DNA of 64,000 nt. It comes from Youhaiella tibetensis. GTDB taxonomy: Bacteria; Pseudomonadota; Alphaproteobacteria; Rhizobiales; Devosiaceae. The stretch spans positions 2,171,260-2,235,259 of the forward strand of contig NZ_CP041690.1 of the NCBI RefSeq assembly GCF_008000755.1. The letters run 5' to 3'. This document shows, piece by piece, positions 55,615-64,000 of the stretch; the first letter of the stretch is position 1; every line of letters begins with the position of its first letter. Below the pieces are notes generated by a model, which was not told the origin of the DNA, searched no databases, and saw only the letters and a program-made list of their open reading frames with translations. The position numbers and the translations under genes were made by a program.

Positions 55615-57953
55615 TACTTGTTTGCAACCGCGGCAATCCGCGGCTCCTCTTCTCTGGTGGCCGTAAAGTCCGTTGCCGGCGCCGTGTCGGCGTCGTCGCT
55701 ATTAGGCGGGGCCTGCAACGGCAGTGTGAAGCTGAAACAAGCCCCTACCCTGCCGCTGGAATCAGGTTCGGCGTCTATGAGCTCGACGTCGCCGCCGTGC
55801 TGTTCAATGATCTTTGCGACAATTGCGAGGCCAAGGCCGGTGCCTTTTTCCCGTGTCGTCATATAGGGTTCGAGCAGCCGGTGACGATTGTCCTTGGGCC
55901 AGCCCTTTCCGTTGTCGGAGACCGAGATTCGGGCCATTTTGCCCTCGATCTCGCCGGCAACAATAATCTGTGGATTGTGCACCACGTCGAGTCCGACGCC
56001 CTCGATGGCCTCAACCGCATTCTTGATGAGGTTGGTCATGACCTGGGCAATCAGGCGACCGTCGAAATAGGCCGTAATGGCCTCGTCTGGCAAGTGCGTG
56101 ATGATTTCGATCTCGGGGAGGCGCACGCTTTCGAGGAAGACGGACTGCCGGATCGTATCGGAAAGGTCGCCCTTTTCGGGCTTGGCCTCGGGCATGCGCG
56201 CGAAGGCGGAGAACTCTTCCACCATGCGCCCGATATCGCCCACATGCCGGATGATGGTGTTGATGCCCTTGTCGAAAATCTCGAAGTCGTCGGCCAGCTT
56301 TGAGGCGTAGCGCCGCCGCAGGCGCTCGGCGGAAAGCTGGATGGGCGTGAGCGGATTCTTGATCTCGTGGGCGATGCGACGCGCGACGTCGGCCCAGGCG
56401 CTGGTGCGCTGCGCCGATTCGAGATCGGTGATGTCGTCGAGCGTGATGACGTAGCCCTTGCTCTCGGTCATCGTGCCCTCGCGGGTGAGCTGAACCTGAT
56501 AGGTGCGCCGATCCTGCTCGTTGCCGATCTGGATCTGGTCGCGCACCTGTCCGCGCCGCGCCATGCGCGCCCGTTCGAGGATCGGCGCCAACTCGGGGAT
56601 CGCCTTGTCGGCGCTCTCGCCCATGAGCTCGATTTCCGTCTTGCCGAACATCTCTCCGGCCCGGCTGTTGACCAGCGTGATGTTGCCGACCGGATCAAGG
56701 CCGAGAATACCGGCCGACACGCCTTCCACCACGGCCTCGGTGAACTGGCGACGCTTCTCGTTGGTCTCGTTGGCGGTCACCAGCGCCTCGCGCTGCGTCT
56801 TGAGCTGACGCGTCATGGTGTTGAAGCCGTCCGATAGGTCCCCCAGATCGCCGCGATCCTCGACCGGCACCTGCACGTCAAGGTCGCCGCGGCTCACCCG
56901 CTTGGCCGCGATCATGAGGTTTCGGATCGGATCGACGAAGCGGTTGGCCAGCGCAATGCCGATCCAGAGCGCCGCCAAGAGCAGCACCACGGCGAGGCCG
57001 ACATACATGAGAGTGAAGGTGATCTGGAACACCAGGCGGTTGGACGCATACTGCCGGTATTCGGAAACATTGGCGTCCGTCAGCTTCATGTATTCGAGCA
57101 CTTCCGGATCGACCGGGCGCGCGACGAACAGGTAGGTATTGTCATACCCGCGCAGCTTGACGATCGAACCGACGAGGTTCGTCTTGCCCGGGGCGATGGG
57201 CGTCGGAGCGCCCTCGGTCACCCCTTGCGTGATCCCGTCCGGCAGCTTGGGCGGTGTCCCCTGCGCGGTGATCTGCGCCTTCATCAGCGTATCCCCGCTC
57301 TGGGAGATCAACTGCGTATAGGGGAGTGAACGCGTGACCGCGAGTGCGGTCAGGATGTGCTGGAACCGCTCCTTGTCCGTCTCGAACGTGCCGCGCGCCT
57401 GCTCGAGTTCGGAGGCGACCCAGATGATGTCGTCGCGCAGCACCTGGGCGTGCTCGAGCAGGTAGGAACGCGCCACGAGACGCGAACTCTCGACCATGGC
57501 GCGGTTGCGCTCGGAGAACCATTGGTCGAGGCCCTGATTGAGGGCGATGGTGGCGACGACGGCGACGATGAAAGCGGGAATCGCGGTCAGCAATGCGAAC
57601 ATCGTGACCATGCGGATCTGGAGCTTCGCTCCAGCCTCCTGACGCGACCGCGCCTGAAGCAGCAATACCGCCTCGGTCAGCACCAGCGCGATCACCACCA
57701 GCACCAGCAGACCGTTGATGATCCAGATCACGGCCCACATCTCGGGAGACGGCTCGATGCCGGTGACTCCGGAAAGCGACAGGAACGACAGGAAGGTCAT
57801 GACGACTGAGGCCGTGACCACGATGAGGCCGACGAACCGGATGGCTTGCTTGCTGCGGTCGCCCGAGAACAGCGCCTGCCGTGCTGCGCTCGTCAGCGGG
57901 GGCTGGGGCGGATTCGGCGGCTGGCTCGGACCGGTGCCTTGAGTGTCGTCCAT
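55614..57953 (-). CDS. ntrY: Sensor histidine kinase NtrY
   Basis: 779 residues. N-terminal membrane segments (FVGLIVVTASVVMTFLSFLS and others), a periplasmic region, another membrane segment, HAMP (FVDPIRNLMIAAKRVSRGDL), PAS, the phospho-His in [19 protein letters not shown], and the ATPase motifs NLIKNAVEAI, SDNGKGWP and GTGLGLAIV. Phosphorylates NtrX; linked to nitrogen, oxygen or redox and envelope regulation in alphaproteobacteria. Proline-rich N-terminus. Preceded by a 161-bp gap with repeated sites. Confidence 0.95.
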   Translation of the reverse strand: MDDTQGTGPSQPPNPPQPPLTSAARQALFSGDRSKQAIRFVGLIVVTASVVMTFLSFLSLSGVTGIEPSPEMWAVIWIINGLLVLVVIALVLTEAVLLLQARSRQEAGAKLQIRMVTMFALLTAIPAFIVAVVATIALNQGLDQWFSERNRAMVESSRLVARSYLLEHAQVLRDDIIWVASELEQARGTFETDKERFQHILTALAVTRSLPYTQLISQSGDTLMKAQITAQGTPPKLPDGITQGVTEGAPTPIAPGKTNLVGSIVKLRGYDNTYLFVARPVDPEVLEYMKLTDANVSEYRQYASNRLVFQITFTLMYVGLAVVLLLAALWIGIALANRFVDPIRNLMIAAKRVSRGDLDVQVPVEDRGDLGDLSDGFNTMTRQLKTQREALVTANETNEKRRQFTEAVVEGVSAGILGLDPVGNITLVNSRAGEMFGKTEIELMGESADKAIPELAPILERARMARRGQVRDQIQIGNEQDRRTYQVQLTREGTMTESKGYVITLDDITDLESAQRTSAWADVARRIAHEIKNPLTPIQLSAERLRRRYASKLADDFEIFDKGINTIIRHVGDIGRMVEEFSAFARMPEAKPEKGDLSDTIRQSVFLESVRLPEIEIITHLPDEAITAYFDGRLIAQVMTNLIKNAVEAIEGVGLDVVHNPQIIVAGEIEGKMARISVSDNGKGWPKDNRHRLLEPYMTTREKGTGLGLAIVAKIIEQHGGDVELIDAEPDSSGRVGACFSFTLPLQAPPNSDDADTAPATDFTATREEEPRIAAVANK

Positions 57954-58026
57954 GTCTTACGCCTTGCGGCGTCCCCCAATTCGGGCGGGCTGTTAGCGCG
58001 CAAGGCTGACCCAATTGTGGCAGTGC

Positions 58027-58063
58027 TGCAACTCAATTGTTGCAATAGTGCAACTCGATTGCG
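58027..58063. promoter_or_regulatory. Repeated TGCAACTC(A/G)ATTG motif upstream of ntrY
   Basis: TGCAACTCAATTGTTGCA (58027-58044) is a perfect inverted repeat TGCAAC / GTTGCA; TGCAACTCGATTGCG follows at 58049-58063. The two copies start 22 bases apart. They lie 70-110 bases upstream of the ntrY start codon, where a regulator would act. Confidence 0.5.
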
Positions 58064-58097
58064 CCGGGAATAGGCCACGGTGCACCAAAACGAAAGC

Positions 58098-58114
58098 TCT
58101 TCTTGCTTGAAGAA
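58098..58114 (-). terminator. Weak hairpin with T-rich tail after ntrC
   Basis: On the minus strand TTCTTC-AAGCA-AGAAGAG forms a short stem directly after the ntrC TAG, followed by TTTCGTTTT. It could end the dusB-ntrB-ntrC transcript; the stem is only 5-6 bp and includes a G-U pair. Confidence 0.4.
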
Positions 58115-59563
58115 CTATCCGCGGCGGGAGTGCTTGACGATCTCGATGCTGTGAGCCCGGATCTTCTTGCGCAGCGTGTTGCGGTTGAGTCCGAGCAATT
58201 CGGCAGCCTTGATCTGGTTGCCGGCGCAGGCGTTGAGCGCCATGGCGATCAGCGGCGCCTCGACGCGATCGAGAACCCGCTGGTAAAGGCCAGCAGGAGG
58301 CAGCTTCGGCTCGTATTCACGCAGGAGCTGCGCCACATGCGCTTCGACGGCAGTCGACACGTCCACCGGGCCGGTGGACGCCGTAACGCTCGGGCGCTCC
58401 CCGATGTTGAGTTCGTTCTGCACGACCTCGGCCGAAATGCTCTCGTCGGCATAGAGCGCCACGAGGCGGCGGACGAGGTTTTCCAGCTCGCGCACGTTGC
58501 CCGGCCAGGAATAGTTCTGCATCAGGCGGATAGCGTCGGGAGAGATGGTCTTGACGGGCTCGCCTTCGCGCTGTGCGGCATTTAGGAAATGCGAGACGAG
58601 ATCGCCGATGTCATCGACGCGTTCGCGCAGGGGCGGCAGGCGGATCGGGACCACATTGAGACGGTAGTAGAGGTCTTCGCGGAAAAGCCCCTGCCGGATC
58701 ATCTGGCTGAGGTCCCGGTGCGTCGCCGCCACGATACGCACGTTGGTCTTGATCGGGGTACGACCGCCGACCATGGTGTATTCGCCTTCCTGCAGCACGC
58801 GCAGCAGGCGCGTCTGGGCATCCATCGGCATGTCGCCGATCTCGTCGAGAAAGAGCGTGCCGCCTTCGGCCTGCTCGAAACGCCCCGACGAACGCGCTGT
58901 CGCGCCGGTGAAAGCGCCCTTTTCGTGCCCGAAAAGCTCGGCCTCGATGAGATCACGCGGAATGGCGGCCATGTTGATTGCCACGAACGGCCCGTTCCGG
59001 CGCTTGCCGAATTCGTGCAGCGCGCGCGCCACCAGTTCCTTACCCGTACCGCTCTCGCCGGTGACCATGACCGTCAGGTCCGTCTGCATCAGGCGGGCAA
59101 GCGCGCGGTAGATGTCCTGCATGGCCGGCGAGCGGCCCACGAGCGGCATGGCGTCGCCGGCATCCTCGACATTGCGGTCCCGCGCCGGCGGCTTCTTGGC
59201 GTCCGCGAGCGCGCGCTGCACCACCGAGAGCACCTCGGTGATGTCGAACGGCTTGGGCAGGTATTCGTAGGCCCCGACCTCGGAGGCCCTGATGGCGGTC
59301 ATGAACGTATTCTGCGCGCTCATGACGATCATGGGCATGTCCGGGCGCAGCTTCTTGATCTTGGGCATGATGTCGAACGCATTGCCGTCCGGCATGTGGA
59401 CATCGGTGATGAGCAGATCGCCTTCGCCCCGGCTGACCCAATTCCACATCGTGGACATGTTGCCGGTGGGCCGCACTTCGTAGCCGGCGCGGGTCAAGGC
59501 CTGGTTGAGGACCATGCGGATGGCCGCATCGTCGTCGGCAAGCAGAACTGTGTGGCCGCTCAT
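58115..59563 (-). CDS. ntrC: Nitrogen regulator NtrC (sigma-54 activator)
   Basis: 482 residues. Receiver ([20 protein letters not shown], phospho-Asp in [11 protein letters not shown]), AAA+ domain with Walker [21 protein letters not shown], intact GAFTGA in [15 protein letters not shown] and Walker [14 protein letters not shown], and C-terminal helix-turn-helix ([20 protein letters not shown]). Activates nitrogen-assimilation genes with sigma-54. Overlaps ntrB by 4 bases. Confidence 0.97.
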   Translation of the reverse strand: MSGHTVLLADDDAAIRMVLNQALTRAGYEVRPTGNMSTMWNWVSRGEGDLLITDVHMPDGNAFDIMPKIKKLRPDMPMIVMSAQNTFMTAIRASEVGAYEYLPKPFDITEVLSVVQRALADAKKPPARDRNVEDAGDAMPLVGRSPAMQDIYRALARLMQTDLTVMVTGESGTGKELVARALHEFGKRRNGPFVAINMAAIPRDLIEAELFGHEKGAFTGATARSSGRFEQAEGGTLFLDEIGDMPMDAQTRLLRVLQEGEYTMVGGRTPIKTNVRIVAATHRDLSQMIRQGLFREDLYYRLNVVPIRLPPLRERVDDIGDLVSHFLNAAQREGEPVKTISPDAIRLMQNYSWPGNVRELENLVRRLVALYADESISAEVVQNELNIGERPSVTASTGPVDVSTAVEAHVAQLLREYEPKLPPAGLYQRVLDRVEAPLIAMALNACAGNQIKAAELLGLNRNTLRKKIRAHSIEIVKHSRRG

Positions 59564-60678
59564 TTAGTCAATGCCTCTTGGAAGTCCGAAGGTATGCCGG
59601 CCGTCGCTACCGGCAGGAGGATGCGGAAGCGCGTGCGACCGGGCCGACTGTCGCAGTCGATCACCCCTCCATGGTCGCCCACGATCTTGGCCACCAGGGC
59701 CAGGCCGAGACCCGAGCCATTGGCCTTGGTCGTCACGAACGGATCGAACAAGAACGGCAGGATGTCCGCCGGCACGCCCGGCCCATTGTCCTCGATGACG
59801 ATTTCGAGCGGAAGCGAGATACGCTCGGCGATTCCCATGACCGCGATGCGGATGCCCGGCCGGAAGGCCGTCGAGAAACGGATCTCGGGCTTGGAGGTGC
59901 GTTCGAGCGCCTCGGCCGCGTTCTTGACCAGGTTGAGGAACACCTGGATGAGCTGGTCGCGATTGCCCAGCACCGGCGGCAGGGAGGGATCGTATTCCTC
60001 CGAGAATGAAATGCCGCGCGCCACCCCGTTCCTGGCCAGCAGCTTCACCCGATCGAGCACCACGTGGATGTTGATCGGCTCGCGCTCGAGCGGGCGGTCG
60101 TCGCCGAAAATCTCGACGCGATCGATGAGGTCAACGATCCGGTCGGTCTCCTCCCGGATCAGCCTGGCGAGCGGGACCTCGTCTTCCGAGACCGTCTGTT
60201 CGAGCAGTTGCGCCGCGCCGCGAATGCCCGAAAGTGGGTTCTTGATTTCGTGGGCCAGCATCGAAGCCAGGCCGGTGACCGAGCGCGCCGCACCGCGCGA
60301 CACCAGTTGCCGGTCGATCTTGTCGGCCATGGTGCGCTCCTGGAAAAGAAGCGTCACCCGCCCATCGGTATCGGAGATCGGGCTGGCATAGACGTCAACG
60401 ATCCGCTCGTCCCCGAAACGGGAGGAGCCGACCGAGACGCGGTACTCGGTCATCGGCGCCCGCCGCATGGCGACGGTCTCGACCAGATTGAGAATTGGCG
60501 AGCCGAAAGCGATCAGATCATTGAGCTTTTGCCGGGCCAACACGCTCAGAGAGGCCCCAAAGAAGGCCTCGGCAGCGTAGTTGACGAAGACAATGGTGTT
60601 GTCGGTCCCGCAGACGATCACGGGTTGCGGCAGCGCCTGCAGCACCGAGGTGGCGATACCGGTCGTGTCGGTGGTCAT
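59560..60678 (-). CDS. ntrB: Nitrogen regulation sensor kinase NtrB
   Basis: 372 residues, soluble. PAS-like N-terminus ([20 protein letters not shown]), phospho-His in [19 protein letters not shown], and ATPase motifs [19 protein letters not shown] and [13 protein letters not shown]. Phosphorylates NtrC under nitrogen limitation and is controlled by PII proteins in related organisms. Overlaps both neighbours by 4 bases. Confidence 0.96.
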   Translation of the reverse strand: MTTDTTGIATSVLQALPQPVIVCGTDNTIVFVNYAAEAFFGASLSVLARQKLNDLIAFGSPILNLVETVAMRRAPMTEYRVSVGSSRFGDERIVDVYASPISDTDGRVTLLFQERTMADKIDRQLVSRGAARSVTGLASMLAHEIKNPLSGIRGAAQLLEQTVSEDEVPLARLIREETDRIVDLIDRVEIFGDDRPLEREPINIHVVLDRVKLLARNGVARGISFSEEYDPSLPPVLGNRDQLIQVFLNLVKNAAEALERTSKPEIRFSTAFRPGIRIAVMGIAERISLPLEIVIEDNGPGVPADILPFLFDPFVTTKANGSGLGLALVAKIVGDHGGVIDCDSRPGRTRFRILLPVATAGIPSDFQEALTK

Positions 60679-61679
60679 GCAGCCTGCCTCCAGGCACCCG
60701 AATAGATTTCAGGAATCATGGTCACCACCTCGTCGGGGCTCTCGGCATTGAGCAGACCCCGGCGGGTCTCCTTGTCGAGAGAGATACCCAATGCCTCCAG
60801 ATACCAATCCAGGTGCTTGCGCGCCGCGCGCACGCCGATATGGGACCCATATTCGCTGATCATGTCCTGATAGTGCTCGGCGATGAGGTCGGTCAGCGCG
60901 TCACCCGACGGTGCCTCGGGCACCGGCTCGCCCGCGAGCGCCGCGCCGATCTGGCCGACGACCCACGGACGCCCTTGCGCGCCGCGCCCCAGCATCACGG
61001 CGGCCGCGCCGGACTGCTCAAGCGCTTCGCGGGCACTCGCCAGGTCGATGACGTCGCCGTTGACCACCACCGGCACATCCACGGCTTCAACGACTGCCCG
61101 CACCAGTTCCCAGCGCGCCGTGCCCTTGTAGAACTGCTGGCGCGTGCGCCCGTGCACCGTGATCATCCGCACGCCGGCATCGACGGCGCTACGGGCAATC
61201 TGGGCGGCGTTAAGACTGTCATCGTCCCAGCCCAGGCGCATCTTGACGGTCACCGGCAGAGACGTCGCGCCCACCACGGTTTCGACGAGCCTGAGCGCCT
61301 GATCCGGCACGCGCATCAGCGCCGAACCGGCAAAGCCATTGGTCACCCGCTTGGACGGGCAACCGAAATTGATATCGAGAATGTCGGCCCCCGCGTCGCA
61401 GGCGATCTCGGCGCCGCGCTGCATCCACTCGGCCTCGCAGCCTGCCAGTTGCACCACGTGCGGCAGCCTGCCTTCGCGCTTGTTGAGCTTGCGAACCATG
61501 TCGTTCTGGGCGGCGACAAGTGCCGAACTGGCGATCATTTCGGAGACAACAAGGCCGGCGCCGTAGCGCTCGGCTATCGAACGGAACGGGCGATCGGTGA
61601 TCCCGGCCATGGGCGCCAGGAATGCATTATTGGGGAGCGCATGGCCGCCGATGCTTATCCCGCAGGCAAACGAACTCAA
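60675..61679 (-). CDS. dusB: tRNA-dihydrouridine synthase DusB (NifR3)
   Basis: 334 residues from the TTG at 61679, which has GGGGG seven bases upstream; a longer frame starts at another TTG at 61724 with no ribosome site. FMN-dependent enzyme: [19 protein letters not shown] near the N-terminus, catalytic Cys in [18 protein letters not shown], and the FMN-phosphate site [12 protein letters not shown]. Reduces uridines in tRNA. In this order it is the first gene of the nifR3-ntrB-ntrC operon, as here. Confidence 0.94.
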   Translation of the reverse strand: MSSFACGISIGGHALPNNAFLAPMAGITDRPFRSIAERYGAGLVVSEMIASSALVAAQNDMVRKLNKREGRLPHVVQLAGCEAEWMQRGAEIACDAGADILDINFGCPSKRVTNGFAGSALMRVPDQALRLVETVVGATSLPVTVKMRLGWDDDSLNAAQIARSAVDAGVRMITVHGRTRQQFYKGTARWELVRAVVEAVDVPVVVNGDVIDLASAREALEQSGAAAVMLGRGAQGRPWVVGQIGAALAGEPVPEAPSGDALTDLIAEHYQDMISEYGSHIGVRAARKHLDWYLEALGISLDKETRRGLLNAESPDEVVTMIPEIYSGAWRQAA

Positions 61680-61713
61680 AAAGCTGCCCCCAAATTGCTC
61701 AATCTCTTGGGAA

Positions 61714-61741
61714 TGCCCGCACAATAATCAATTATCGGGCA
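61714..61741. promoter_or_regulatory. Dyad in the dusB-ispDF divergent control region
   Basis: TGCCCG (61714-61719), ATAAT (61724-61728), ATTAT (61731-61735) and CGGGCA (61736-61741) form two nested inverted repeats. AT-rich centre with GC arms, placed between the divergent starts. It could be an operator or a promoter with a fortuitous dyad. Confidence 0.35.
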
Positions 61742-61853
61742 CGTGCAACACCAATAGCGTCGCACCGGCATGGCGGGTGCACAAATCGGCCTTGCTGGGT
61801 TGGTCGATGGCCTTTAGACCCTCAACGAACGTCATAATCAACCAAGGCTATCC

Positions 61854-63047
61854 GTGACTCGCGCCCGTTCCATCGCCGCCATCGTCGTTGCCGCCGGCAA
61901 GGGCGAACGTGCCAGCGCTAACGGAGAGAGCCTGCCCAAGCAATACCGTTCAGTGCATGGCATCCCTGTGCTGACGCGGACGATCAAGGCCTTGCTGGCC
62001 CTGCCCGACGTCACGTTTGTCCAGCCGGTGATCCACCCTGACCACGCCGATCTCTATGCCGGCCTGGGGCTGGACGACGAGCGGCTCCTTCCCCCGGTCA
62101 TGGGCGGCGCAACGCGTCAATCCTCGGTGCTCGAAGGCCTCAAGGCGCTCGGCAGGCAACGGCCGGACTATGTGCTGATCCAGGACGCCGCCCGCCCGTT
62201 CATCGGCGCTGAACTGGTCGCCGGCGTGGTCGCCGGCCTGGCCGATCACGAAGGAGCGCTGCCGGCCGTGCCGGTCACCGACACGATCAAGCGCGCTCCG
62301 GACGGCGTCAACATCGTCGCAACCGAGGACCGGCGCGTGCTCTTCGCCGCGCAAACCCCGCAGGGTTTCCGCTACCCGCAGATCTTTTCGGCGCATATGC
62401 GGGCGAGCACCCTGCCCCGTGAGTTCACCGACGATGCCGCCATCGCCGAGTGGGCGGGGCTTCGCGTAGCGCTCACACCCGGCAACACCAGCAATATCAA
62501 GATCACCCATCCCGAGGACTTTGCCCGGGCCGAACGGATGATCGCAGGAGCGCAATCGATGGAAACTCGCGTCGGAACCGGCTTTGACGTCCACGAGTTC
62601 GAGCCGGGCGACGCGGTATGGCTCGGTGGCGTGCGCATTCCGCACACGGCCAAGCTCAAGGGACATTCGGACGCCGACGTCGCCCTTCACGCGCTCACCG
62701 ACGCCATCTATGGGGCGCTGGGCGAAGGCGATATCGGCACACATTTCCCGCCGAGCGATCCGCAGTGGAAGGGCGCGGCTTCGGTCATCTTTCTCGAACA
62801 CGCAGCAAAGCTGGTTGCCGAGCGTGGCGGCAGGATCGTCAACCTCGATGCGACGATCGTGGCCGAATCTCCGAAAATCGCCGCACATGTTCCCGCAATG
62901 CGCCAGGTCATTGCAACGGCTTGCGCGATCACGCCTTCCCGCGTCACTATCAAGGCGACAACCAGCGAAAGACTGGGGTTCACGGGTCGTGAGGAGGGCA
63001 TTGTGGCCATGGCCAGCGCAAGTATCGAACTGCCGCGGGTAGATTGA
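61854..63047 (+). CDS. ispDF: Bifunctional IspD-IspF (MEP cytidylyltransferase / MECDP synthase)
   Basis: 397 residues, fusion of two MEP-pathway enzymes for isoprenoid synthesis. The IspD half (1-230) has IVVAAGKGER, LPKQYR, QDAARPF, the TDTIK motif and AQTPQGF; the IspF half (235-397) has RVGTGFDVHEF, GGVRIPHTAKLKGHSDADV with metal ligands, and TTSERLGFTGREEGI. GTG start with AAGG six bases upstream. This fusion is common in alphaproteobacteria. Confidence 0.97.
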   Translation: MTRARSIAAIVVAAGKGERASANGESLPKQYRSVHGIPVLTRTIKALLALPDVTFVQPVIHPDHADLYAGLGLDDERLLPPVMGGATRQSSVLEGLKALGRQRPDYVLIQDAARPFIGAELVAGVVAGLADHEGALPAVPVTDTIKRAPDGVNIVATEDRRVLFAAQTPQGFRYPQIFSAHMRASTLPREFTDDAAIAEWAGLRVALTPGNTSNIKITHPEDFARAERMIAGAQSMETRVGTGFDVHEFEPGDAVWLGGVRIPHTAKLKGHSDADVALHALTDAIYGALGEGDIGTHFPPSDPQWKGAASVIFLEHAAKLVAERGGRIVNLDATIVAESPKIAAHVPAMRQVIATACAITPSRVTIKATTSERLGFTGREEGIVAMASASIELPRVD

Positions 63048-63048
63048 G

Positions 63049-63552
63049 ATGGCGGGCAAACCAGCGCGCGATCCCGCCAAAGAGATCATTACCACGCTCG
63101 CTTCCCGCAAGATGACGATGGCGACGGCGGAAAGCTGCACTGCCGGACTTCTCTCCGGCGCCATCACGGACGTCCCCGGCGCCTCGGCCGTCTTCTACGG
63201 CGGCTTCATCACCTATTCGAACGCTGCCAAGTCGCGCATGATCGGGGTTCCGGCCCGCATGATCGAGGACCATGGCGCCGTTTCGGCCCAGGTGGCCCGC
63301 GCCATGGCGGACGGCGCGCGCAACACGGCCCGCACCGATATCGCCGTGAGCGTCACCGGCATTGCCGGCCCCGACGGGGGCTCGGAGCGCAAGCCCGTCG
63401 GGCTCGTTTACTTCGCTGTGGCGACCAAGGACGGCACGGACGTCCTCGAAAAGCGCTTCGGCGATATCGGGCGAGAGGGCATCCGCAAGGCTAGTGTCGA
63501 GGCGGCACTTGAAATGGTACTCGAAACGCTCGGCAAACCCGAAGAACTCTGA
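63049..63552 (+). CDS. CinA C-terminal domain protein, nicotinamide-nucleotide amidohydrolase type
   Basis: 167 residues, a stand-alone CinA/PncC domain. Signature MATAESCTAGLLSGAITDVPGA (shortened: ESCTAGLLSGAITDVPG) and FYGGFITYSNAAK, then VSVTGIAGPDGGSERKP. In the family this domain deamidates NMN to NaMN. One base after the ispDF stop, so co-transcribed. Confidence 0.92.
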   Translation: MAGKPARDPAKEIITTLASRKMTMATAESCTAGLLSGAITDVPGASAVFYGGFITYSNAAKSRMIGVPARMIEDHGAVSAQVARAMADGARNTARTDIAVSVTGIAGPDGGSERKPVGLVYFAVATKDGTDVLEKRFGDIGREGIRKASVEAALEMVLETLGKPEEL

Positions 63553-63561
63553 GGGACCGGA

Positions 63562-64000
63562 CTATTCGCCGAAGCGGCGGTCGGCCTCGTCCACGAAAGC
63601 GTTCATGATCTCCTCCTGCTTGGCGGCGAACGCCGGTTCGGCAACCGCCGCGATCAGCGGGTTGGAAATCTTGAAGTCGATATCGAAACGCACCCGCGTC
63701 CCCGCGCCTTCCGGCTCCAGCGTCCATTTGCTGTCTAGGTAAGCGAACGGGCCATCGACTGCCTTGGCGGTGATGGTCTTCCTCTCGCGATCCAGCGTCA
63801 CGCGGCTCGTGTAGGCCTGCGTCACCGGGCCGAACCGGATCGTCATCTTGGCGAAGCGGACATCGCCCGGCGCTCCCGAATCCTTCTTGACCACCATAGC
63901 GCTGCAATTGGGGATGAAGCGCGGGTAGCTCTCCAGGTCCGAAACCAGGTCGAACATCCGGTCGGGCAGATGCGGAACGTGCCGCTCCAGGTAGAGATCA
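63562..64000 (-). CDS. RatA/Coq10-type START-domain protein, 5' end cut off
   Basis: At least 145 residues are visible; the frame runs past the window edge (LERHVPHLPDRMFDLVSDLE reads through the ATG at 63957). Polyketide cyclase/START fold: YPRFIPNCSAM, then TRVRFDIDFKISNPLIAAVA and a C-terminal helix NAFVDEADRRFGE. Homologues bind coenzyme Q (Coq10) or affect ribosome assembly (RatA). Converges on the pncC-type gene. In related genomes lipA often lies just upstream, which would be outside this window. Confidence 0.9.
   Translation of the reverse strand, partial: DLYLERHVPHLPDRMFDLVSDLESYPRFIPNCSAMVVKKDSGAPGDVRFAKMTIRFGPVTQAYTSRVTLDRERKTITAKAVDGPFAYLDSKWTLEPEGAGTRVRFDIDFKISNPLIAAVAEPAFAAKQEEIMNAFVDEADRRFGE

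Noticed and set aside
58589..60391. 600-codon open frame on the plus strand opposite ntrC and ntrB
   Set aside because: Antisense to two certain genes, and its composition changes at the ntrB-ntrC junction as expected for a shadow frame.

Overview
The window is GC-rich and gene-dense, and reads as chromosome of an alphaproteobacterium of the order Hyphomicrobiales (Rhizobiales). The main evidence is the block at 52388-64000: a ratA-like gene, cinA/pncC, the fused ispDF, dusB (nifR3), ntrB, ntrC, ntrY, ntrX, hfq and hflX. As far as I know this order and the IspD-IspF fusion are typical of that group. A Devosia-like genus is my guess from overall style; I cannot test it here. I see no rRNA, tRNA, CRISPR array, insertion sequence or prophage.

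Layout. (1) 1-2323: the end of a branched-chain-type (HAAT, Liv) ABC importer operon (LivM partial, LivG, LivF). (2) 2357-9053: a rhamnoside-use locus on the minus strand (GH78 alpha-L-rhamnosidase, sugar-binding protein, two CUT1 permeases, no ATPase) with a divergent LacI regulator. (3) 9076-16278: an Lrp/AsnC regulator divergent from a complete Liv operon, followed by a divergent ProC-like reductase and an enolase-superfamily enzyme; I infer uptake and breakdown of a cyclic imino acid or similar compound. (4) 16331-25581: an AraC regulator, a third Liv operon that runs into an aldehyde dehydrogenase gene, then a PobR-like AraC regulator and pobA. (5) 25619-33631: pcaB, pcaF, pcaJ, pcaI, pcaG, pcaH, pcaC and pcaD on the minus strand, with pcaQ divergent. 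(6) 33638-38197: a fourth Liv operon, probably the PcaQ-controlled protocatechuate importer (pcaMNVWX type). (7) 38366-42106: a 59-residue small protein, a universal stress protein, a P1B-type metal ATPase with a TPCP motif, and an SDR dehydrogenase. (8) 42223-64000: housekeeping genes (PhnP-like hydrolase, tatD, metG, holB, tmk, dac, rlpA, an MFS exporter, mazG, hflX, hfq, ntrXY, ntrCB, dusB, ispDF, pncC, ratA).

Regions 4 to 6 together encode a complete route from an aromatic aldehyde (probably 4-hydroxybenzaldehyde) through 4-hydroxybenzoate, protocatechuate and beta-ketoadipate to acetyl-CoA and succinyl-CoA, with two dedicated importers and up to three regulators.

The most interesting non-coding signals are: perfect or near-perfect stem-loops between the binding-protein gene and the first permease gene in all four ABC operons where that junction is visible; 21-bp-spaced direct repeats sharing TGTCCAT next to both AraC regulators; PcaQ-like boxes upstream of both pcaD and the fourth Liv operon; and two copies of a roughly 115-bp palindromic repeat placed inside the pca operon.
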